Source: JAKASX01 sp035534495
GTDB lineage: Bacteria > Acidobacteriota > Terriglobia > Acidiferrales > UBA7541
Direction: 5' to 3'
Length of the DNA stretch: 29,209 nucleotides
Assembly: GCA_035534495.1 (NCBI GenBank)
Contig: DATLRW010000178.1
Span: 1-29,209, forward strand
The notes beneath the pieces are model-generated. The model did not search any database, was not told the origin of the DNA, and worked only from the letters and a program-made list of their open reading frames with translations. How positions within the stretch are numbered: the stretch's first letter is position 1; every line of letters begins with the position of its first letter. Shown in pieces: positions 23,599 through 29,209 of this stretch. A program made the position numbers and the translations under genes.

Positions 23599-23726
23599 AT
23601 ACAGAGGGCTGTTGGGCGGAGATGTGCAAATCCCGGCGCACGGCCACGATCGATGCACTGTCACGAGCTGCACCGCGAAAAACTGCCACGCGGCGTGTGT
23701 TAAAATGATGGGGAGGCGGCCTTCCG

Positions 23727-24437
23727 ATGAAATTTGGTGTCGTCGTTTTTCCCGGTTCCAATTGCGATCACGACGCGCACCATGCCATTGGCAAGATCCT
23801 CGATCAGCCGGTCGATTTTATCTGGCATCAATCGGAAAATCTGGATGGTCTGGACGCCGTCGTTCTTCCCGGCGGCTTTTCCTACGGCGATTACCTGCGC
23901 ACCGGCGCGATTGCGCGTTTCTCTCCGGTCATGCGAGCGGTCGAGCGCTTTGCCCGGCGCGGCGGGCTGGTGCTGGGCATCTGCAACGGCTTCCAGATCC
24001 TGCTCGAAGCGGGCCTGCTGCCCGGCGCGATGCTGCGCAATCGCGGATTGCGCTTCGTCTGCCGCCACGTCTGGGTCCGCGTGGAAACGGCCGCGACGCC
24101 GTTCACCGCCGCCGCCCGGCCCGGCCAGGTTCTGCGGATTCCCATCGCCCACTCCGACGGCAACTACACGGCCGATCCCGAAACCCTCGCCGAGCTCGAG
24201 CGGGACGAGCGGATCGTTTTTCGCTACGTCACCCCCGATGGACGCCGCGACGAATCGGCCAACCCGAACGGCTCGGCGGCCGACGTGGCCGGCATCGTCA
24301 ACCGCGAGGGAAACGTTCTCGGCTTGATGCCGCATCCCGAGCGCGCCGTCGAGGCCCTGATGGGCTCGACCGACGGCCTGGTGATTTTCCGTTCCATGGT
24401 GCAAAGCCTGATCCGCCAGCCGCAGGTGACGGCCTGA
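23727..24437 (+). CDS. purQ: Phosphoribosylformylglycinamidine synthase, glutaminase subunit
   Basis: PurQ is a class I glutamine amidotransferase that feeds ammonia to PurL at the FGAM step of purine synthesis. The protein has 236 residues from the ATG at 23727, with GGGGAGG about eleven bases upstream. The nucleophile is Cys86 in GICNGFQILLEAGLLPGA; the His/Glu pair is at 203/205 in MPHPERAVE. VFPGSNCDHDAHHA and LPGGFSYGDYLRTGAIA are family hallmarks. It is the first gene of the visible purine cluster and lies 88 bp before purL. The purS gene that commonly precedes purQ is not found upstream; the 273-bp gap holds only repeat sequence. Confidence 0.97.
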   Translation: MKFGVVVFPGSNCDHDAHHAIGKILDQPVDFIWHQSENLDGLDAVVLPGGFSYGDYLRTGAIARFSPVMRAVERFARRGGLVLGICNGFQILLEAGLLPGAMLRNRGLRFVCRHVWVRVETAATPFTAAARPGQVLRIPIAHSDGNYTADPETLAELERDERIVFRYVTPDGRRDESANPNGSAADVAGIVNREGNVLGLMPHPERAVEALMGSTDGLVIFRSMVQSLIRQPQVTA

Positions 24438-24525
24438 GCGGCATGCGCCGGACGCGAGCGCTTTCCAGGGGCGAAAGAAGTCCGTTCGCGCCTGGCTCTC
24501 TCGCGCCGGCCGGGAGCTTCCTCGC

Positions 24526-26874
24526 TTGAGCGACACAACCCATCCGCAACCGGCCACCGGCCCGCCGGCGCCGGCCGAGCCCGTCGTCACGGCCGAGGTC
24601 GCCGCGCAGCACGGCATGACCGCCGAAGAGTTCGATCGCATGCGCGCGATGCTGGGCCGCGACCCCACCTTCACCGAACTGGGCATTTTCAGCGTGCAAT
24701 GGAGCGAGCACTGCTCGTATAAATCCAGCCGCGTCCATCTGAAGCGCCTGCCGACGCGCGGCCCGCAGGTAATCGAGGGCCCGGGCGAAAACGCGGGCGT
24801 GGTCGATATCGGCGACGGCCTGTGCGCCGTTTTCAAGATCGAATCGCATAACCACCCGAGTTTCGTCGAGCCCCACCAGGGCGCGGCAACGGGCGTGGGC
24901 GGAATCCTTCGCGATATTTTCACCATGGGTGCGCGGCCCATCGCCGTGCTCGATTCGCTCCGTTTCGGCCCCATCGGCGAGGGTTCGGGCGTTCCGGCCG
25001 CGGTGACCGCGCGCAACCGCCGCATCCTCGACGGCGTGATCGGCGGCATCTCGTTCTACGGGAACTGCTTCGGCGTGCCCACGGTCGGCGGGGAGATCCG
25101 GTTCGAGCGCGGCTACTCGGGAAATCCGCTCGTCAACGTCCTGGCGCTCGGCATCGCGCGGCGCGACGGCCTTTTTCTCGCCAAGGCGCGCGGCGACGGC
25201 AATCCGGTGGTTTACGTTGGCGCGCGCACCGGGCGCGACGGCATTCACGGCGCTTCGCTGCTGGCTTCGGCCGAGTTCAGCGAGCAGTCCCAGCAGAAAC
25301 GCCCGAACGTCCAGGTGGCCGACCCGTTCATGGAAAAGCTTCTGCTCGAAGCCTGCCTCGAGGCGATGGCCTCGGGCGCCGTGCTCGGCATTCAGGATAT
25401 GGGCGCGGCCGGCCTGACCTGTTCGACCTCGGAGATGGCGGCGCACGGCGGCACGGGTATCGAAATCGATCTGCGGCTGGTGCCGCGCCGCGAATCCGGC
25501 ATGACCCCGTATGAAATCATGCTCAGCGAATCGCAGGAGCGCATGCTGCTGGTCTGCGATCGCGGCCGCGAGGCGGAACTGACCGGCATCTTCCGCAAAT
25601 GGGGACTCGAAGCGATGGAGATCGGCCGGGTCACCGGCGACGGCTTGATGCGCGTGCTCGACGGCGGCCGCACCGTCGCCGAAATTCCCGCGCGCCCGCT
25701 CTGCGATGAGGGCCCCGTATACGCCCGGCCGATCGCGCCGCCCGCCCCGGCGGCGAGCGAGCGTTTGGCCGAATTCGGCCTCGAGGGCGAAACCCTCACG
25801 CCGGCCCTCGAGCGCGTCCTCGCCTCGCCCGACGTGGCTTCCAAACGATGGGTCTGGGAGCAGTACGATCACATGGTTCGCACCAATACCGTCGTCGGGC
25901 CCGGGCGCGGCGACGCGGCGGTCTTGCGCGTGAAGGAAACCGGGCGCGGTCTGGCGCTTTCCACCGACGGCAACGGCCGCTGGTGCCGCCTCGATCCATT
26001 CACCGGGGCCATGCACGCCGTCGCCGAGGCGGCGCGCAACGTGGCCGCCAGCGGCGCCCGCCCGATGGCCGCGACAAACTGCCTCAACTTCGGAAATCCC
26101 GAAAAGCCCGGGGTGATGTGGCAATTCAGCCGGGCGATCGACGGCATCGCCGAAGCCTGCAACGCCCTTCGCACGCCCATCACCGGAGGCAACGTCAGCT
26201 TCTACAACGAAACCCTCGGCGAGCCGATCGATCCGACGCCGGTCATCGGCATACTCGGACTTTTGGACGACGCTTCGGCGGCCCTGGGAATGAGTTTCCG
26301 CGCCGAGGGCCACCGAATCGTTCTGCTCGACGGCGCCGGCCCGGACGGCTCGGGCGCCGTGGACCGCGGCAGGCTGGCGCGGGAATTTTCATCGAGCGAA
26401 TATGCCAGGACGGTGCTGGAGCTCGCCTCCGGCGCGCCCCCGGCCATCGATCTGGCGGCGGAAAACCGGCTCATCGACGGGCTGGTGGCCCTGGCTTCGG
26501 CCCGCCTGGCCGTTTCCGCTCACGATTTATCCGACGGCGGCCTGGCCGTGGCCCTGGCGGAATGCTCGTTCGGAACCGAGGGGCTGGCGTCGCAGGTGGA
26601 ATGCAGCGGCAACCTGCCGGTCGAGGCCGCCCTGTTCGACGAGCGCGGCGCGCGGGCCCTGGTTACGGTCGAGGCCGCGCGTCTTGCCCGTCTGTTGGAG
26701 CTTGCGGCACAATACGGTATAGCGGCGTACGTGCTGGGCCGCGTCGGGCGCGGAGACTTCCGCCTGGCCTATAACGGCCACGAAGCCGTCCGGGCACCGG
26801 TGGCGCGGCTGGAAGATTTGTGGTCGAACGCAATCGAGCGCGTGCTCACCGCTTCCCTTCCCGTGGCTGGATAA
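24526..26874 (+). CDS. purL: Phosphoribosylformylglycinamidine synthase, synthetase subunit (small type)
   Basis: PurL makes FGAM from FGAR, ATP and ammonia in complex with PurQ and PurS. The protein has 782 residues if started at the TTG at 24526, with GGGAG upstream; the Pro/Ala-rich first ~20 residues are not conserved, so the exact start is uncertain. The conserved part begins TAEVAAQHGMTAEEFDRMRA, then WSEHCSYKSSR (catalytic-type His62), KIESHNHPSFVEPHQGAATG, GVPTVGGEIRF and, in the second half, NCLNFGNPEKPGVMWQF, PITGGNVSFYNET and SAHDLSDGGLAVALAE. It lacks a fused glutaminase domain, so it is the small PurL requiring separate PurQ and PurS. purF starts 4 bp after its stop. Confidence 0.97.
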   Translation: MSDTTHPQPATGPPAPAEPVVTAEVAAQHGMTAEEFDRMRAMLGRDPTFTELGIFSVQWSEHCSYKSSRVHLKRLPTRGPQVIEGPGENAGVVDIGDGLCAVFKIESHNHPSFVEPHQGAATGVGGILRDIFTMGARPIAVLDSLRFGPIGEGSGVPAAVTARNRRILDGVIGGISFYGNCFGVPTVGGEIRFERGYSGNPLVNVLALGIARRDGLFLAKARGDGNPVVYVGARTGRDGIHGASLLASAEFSEQSQQKRPNVQVADPFMEKLLLEACLEAMASGAVLGIQDMGAAGLTCSTSEMAAHGGTGIEIDLRLVPRRESGMTPYEIMLSESQERMLLVCDRGREAELTGIFRKWGLEAMEIGRVTGDGLMRVLDGGRTVAEIPARPLCDEGPVYARPIAPPAPAASERLAEFGLEGETLTPALERVLASPDVASKRWVWEQYDHMVRTNTVVGPGRGDAAVLRVKETGRGLALSTDGNGRWCRLDPFTGAMHAVAEAARNVAASGARPMAATNCLNFGNPEKPGVMWQFSRAIDGIAEACNALRTPITGGNVSFYNETLGEPIDPTPVIGILGLLDDASAALGMSFRAEGHRIVLLDGAGPDGSGAVDRGRLAREFSSSEYARTVLELASGAPPAIDLAAENRLIDGLVALASARLAVSAHDLSDGGLAVALAECSFGTEGLASQVECSGNLPVEAALFDERGARALVTVEAARLARLLELAAQYGIAAYVLGRVGRGDFRLAYNGHEAVRAPVARLEDLWSNAIERVLTASLPVAG

Positions 26875-26878
26875 ACGA

Positions 26879-28291
26879 ATGAATCGTGTACTCCTCGACG
26901 ACGATCATTTTCACGATCATTGTGGCATTGTGGGCGTTTTCGGCCATCCGGAAGCCTCCAAACTCGCCTACCTCAGCCTCTATTCGCTCCAGCACCGCGG
27001 CCAGGAATCGGCCGGGATCGCCTCGGCCGACGGCAAGCGGCTGGAAATCGTCAAGGGCATGGGGCTGGTCCAGGAGATTTTCACCTCCGGGGCGCTCTCC
27101 CGCCTGCCCGGCGAGGCCGCCATTGGCCACACCCGCTATTCGACCGCCGGCGACAGCGCCATCCTCAATGCCCAGCCCATCTCGATCGATTGCAACAAGG
27201 GCCATCTGGCCATCGCCCACAACGGCAACATCACCAATTTCCGCGAATGGCGCCGACGCCTGGAGCATCGCGGCTCGATCTTCCAGACCAACAGCGATAC
27301 CGAGGTCATTTTTCATCTGATCGCCCGCAGCGCGGCCCGCAATCTGTCGGGAGCGCTGGCCGACGCCTTGAACCAGCTCGAAGGGGCCTATTCCCTCGTC
27401 GTGCTCAGTCCGAGCGAGCTGTTTGCCATTCGCGATCCCCGCGGCTTCCGGCCGCTGGCGCTGGGGCGGATGGGCGATACCTGGATGGTGGCCTCGGAAA
27501 CCTGCGCCTTCGACCTGCTCGACGCCGAATACATCCGGGACATCGAGCCGGGCGAGATGCTGCGCATCGACGCCTCCGGCGTCGAAAGCCTCCGCTTCGC
27601 CCCGGAAAAGGCGCATCAATACTGCATCTTCGAGCATGTCTACTTCGCGCGCCCGGACAGCCTCGTCTTCGGCCGCCAGGTGAATCACAGCCGCGAAATG
27701 CTGGGCCGCCTGCTTGCCCGCGAGCAGCCCGCCCTGGCCGACGTCGTCGTCCCGGTGCCCGATTCGGGCGTGCCGGCCGCGGTCGGTTACGCGCAGGAGT
27801 CGGGCATACCGTTTCGCATGGCCCTGATCCGCAACCATTACGTCGGCCGCACGTTCATCGAGCCGGAGCAGGAGATTCGTGATTTCGGGGTCAAGCTGAA
27901 GCTCAATCCGGTCCGCGAGCTGCTCGAGGGCAAGCGCGTCGCGCTCATCGACGATTCCATCGTTCGCGGCACCACCAGCCGGAAAATCGTGCGCCTGCTG
28001 CGCGAGGCGGGCGCCGCCGAGGTTCACATGCGGGTCAGCTGCCCGCCGACGATTTCGCCCTGTTATTACGGAATCGATACGCCGACCCGCGACGAGCTCA
28101 TTGCCGCGCGCCATTCCCTCGCGGAAATCTGCGCCTTCGTCGGCGCCGATTCGGTGGGGTACCTGTCGCTCGAAAGCCTGCGCCGCGCTGTCGGCGACGC
28201 CGAGGGCCAATTCTGCACTTCCTGCTACACGGGGCATTACCCGACCGAGCTCGTGCAGCTGGAAGTCGCCGCCCAGCGGCAGTCGCGCTGA
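26879..28291 (+). CDS. purF: Amidophosphoribosyltransferase (glutamine PRPP amidotransferase)
   Basis: PurF carries out the first step of purine synthesis, forming phosphoribosylamine from PRPP and glutamine. The protein has 470 residues from the ATG at 26879, four bases after purL, so translation is likely coupled. It has a 14-residue propeptide (MNRVLLDDDHFHDH) before the catalytic Cys15 of CGIVGVFGH. The glutaminase domain shows LQHRGQESAGI, HTRYSTAG and AHNGNITNF. The PRPP loop is VALIDDSIVRGTTS. Cysteines 249, 395, 446 and 449 match the spacing of the iron-sulfur ligands of the B. subtilis-type enzyme, so it is inferred to be the propeptide-processed, [4Fe-4S] form. Confidence 0.97.
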   Translation: MNRVLLDDDHFHDHCGIVGVFGHPEASKLAYLSLYSLQHRGQESAGIASADGKRLEIVKGMGLVQEIFTSGALSRLPGEAAIGHTRYSTAGDSAILNAQPISIDCNKGHLAIAHNGNITNFREWRRRLEHRGSIFQTNSDTEVIFHLIARSAARNLSGALADALNQLEGAYSLVVLSPSELFAIRDPRGFRPLALGRMGDTWMVASETCAFDLLDAEYIRDIEPGEMLRIDASGVESLRFAPEKAHQYCIFEHVYFARPDSLVFGRQVNHSREMLGRLLAREQPALADVVVPVPDSGVPAAVGYAQESGIPFRMALIRNHYVGRTFIEPEQEIRDFGVKLKLNPVRELLEGKRVALIDDSIVRGTTSRKIVRLLREAGAAEVHMRVSCPPTISPCYYGIDTPTRDELIAARHSLAEICAFVGADSVGYLSLESLRRAVGDAEGQFCTSCYTGHYPTELVQLEVAAQRQSR

Positions 28292-28322
28292 TTTGACCGC
28301 TGCCAAAAAAGGAACTAACGCC

Positions 28323-29209
28323 ATGCGTTACGCCGACGCCGGCGTCAATATCGCCGCCGCCGATCAGGTCAAGGGCCGCATCCGGCGGCTCGCCTGCCGC
28401 ACATTTACCCGCAACGTTCTCGAGCCGATCGGGGGCTTCGGCGGGCTGTTTGCGCTCGACACGAAACTCTGGAAGGAGCCCGTCCTCGTCTCCAGCGCCG
28501 ACGGCGTCGGGACCAAGCTCAAAGTGGCCATCGCCGCGGGCGTTCACACCACCGTCGGCATCGACATCGTTCACCACTCGGTCAACGACATCCTCACCCA
28601 GGGCGCCCGCCCGCTTTTCTTCCTCGATTACCTGGCGATGGGCAAGCTCGATCCGGTGATCGTCGAGCAGGTGGTCGATGGAATCAGCCGCGCCTGCCGC
28701 CAGGTGGGCTGCGCCCTGATCGGCGGCGAAACCGCCGAGCTGCCCGGCATCTATCCGCCCGGCGAATACGACCTGGCCGGGTTCATCGTCGGCGTGGTCG
28801 AACGCACGCGCCGCCTCGATCCCCACGGCGTCCGCGCCGGCGACGCGCTGCTGGCGCTGCCCTCGAGCGGGCTTCATACCAACGGCTATTCGCTCGCCCG
28901 CAAACTCATTTTCGAGGTCGCCGGCCTGAAGCCGGCCACCTACGTTCCCGAAATCCGCAACAAGATCGGCGCCGAGATGCTCAAGCCGCACCGCTGCTAC
29001 GGGTCGATGCTCGAACGCATCATCGAGCGCGGCTGGGTCACCTCGATGGCGCACATCACCGGCGGCGGCATCACCGCTAACCTGCCGCGCGCCGTTCCCC
29101 GCCAGCTCCACGCCATCGTCGATCTCGGTTCCTGGCCGGTTCTGCCGATTTTCCAGTATCTGGCGAAGCTGGGAAATCTTCGCCAGAACGAAATGCTCGG
29201 CACATTCAA
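28323..29209 (+). CDS. purM: Phosphoribosylformylglycinamidine cyclo-ligase, 5' part
   Basis: PurM (AIR synthetase) closes FGAM to aminoimidazole ribonucleotide. The start is the ATG at 28323, with AAAGGA (28308-28313) nine bases upstream. The frame stays open for 295 codons to the end of the window, about 50 residues short of the usual ~345. Signatures: MRYADAGVNIAAADQVKGRI, VSSADGVGTKLKVA, GIDIVHHSVNDILTQGARPL, CALIGGETAELPG, LPSSGLHTNGYSLARK, MAHITGGGITANLPR and QNEMLGTF at the edge. It lies 31 bp after purF in the same operon; the rest of the gene lies beyond the window. Confidence 0.96.
   Translation, partial: MRYADAGVNIAAADQVKGRIRRLACRTFTRNVLEPIGGFGGLFALDTKLWKEPVLVSSADGVGTKLKVAIAAGVHTTVGIDIVHHSVNDILTQGARPLFFLDYLAMGKLDPVIVEQVVDGISRACRQVGCALIGGETAELPGIYPPGEYDLAGFIVGVVERTRRLDPHGVRAGDALLALPSSGLHTNGYSLARKLIFEVAGLKPATYVPEIRNKIGAEMLKPHRCYGSMLERIIERGWVTSMAHITGGGITANLPRAVPRQLHAIVDLGSWPVLPIFQYLAKLGNLRQNEMLGTF

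Noticed and set aside
24298..26313. Antisense ORF opposite purL
   Set aside because: It is a shadow of PurL.
26846..28324. Antisense ORF opposite purF
   Set aside because: It is a shadow of PurF.

Overview
The window looks like chromosomal DNA of a high-GC, Gram-negative bacterium, most likely an Acidobacteriota member (inference). The outer membrane follows from lpxC. The phylum guess rests on a secreted protein of the VWFA-related family that is expanded in Acidobacteria, on a glycine-zipper/tyrosine-rich secreted protein common there, and on high-GC codon use. No rRNA, tRNA, CRISPR array or transposase was seen.

Layout. 1-6413 holds replication and topology genes: the 3' end of dnaN (beta clamp), then gyrB and gyrA, all on the + strand. 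An AT-rich palindromic region precedes gyrB, and a run of GNRA-capped hairpins lies between gyrB and gyrA. 6472-14970 is a mixed block: a VWFA-related secreted protein (-), a LOG-family nucleotide-binding protein (+), a small zinc-ribbon protein (-), a 944-residue carrier/adenylation/acyltransferase fusion (-), a 500-bp gene-free stretch with a strong + strand terminator, a secreted glycine-zipper protein (-) and a Ste24-like M48 membrane protease (+).

15233-18425 is an accessory two-gene cassette on the - strand, visibly less GC-rich than its surroundings. It encodes a Zn-ribbon DNA methylase of the COG1743/DUF1156 type and a 17-nt overlapping protein with a PD-(D/E)XK nuclease signature, preceded by a TATAAT box and a perfect 15-bp palindrome. 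It reads as a compact restriction-modification or anti-phage module and is the best candidate for a poorly described system here.

18944-23453 returns to core genes: an AlgH/YqgE protein with a signal peptide (-), lipA (-), lpxC (+) and glmU with an unusual basic tail (+). 23727-29209 is a purine operon, purQ-purL-purF-purM (+), with purM running off the end; purS is not adjacent, although the small-type PurL needs it. Two copies of a dispersed palindromic repeat (GGAATGAC/GTCATTCC type) lie between genes on either side of lipA-lpxC-glmU.

Functional links: lpxC and glmU both feed lipid A and peptidoglycan precursors; purQ, purL, purF and purM supply early steps of IMP synthesis; dnaN and the gyrase genes form the usual replication neighbourhood.
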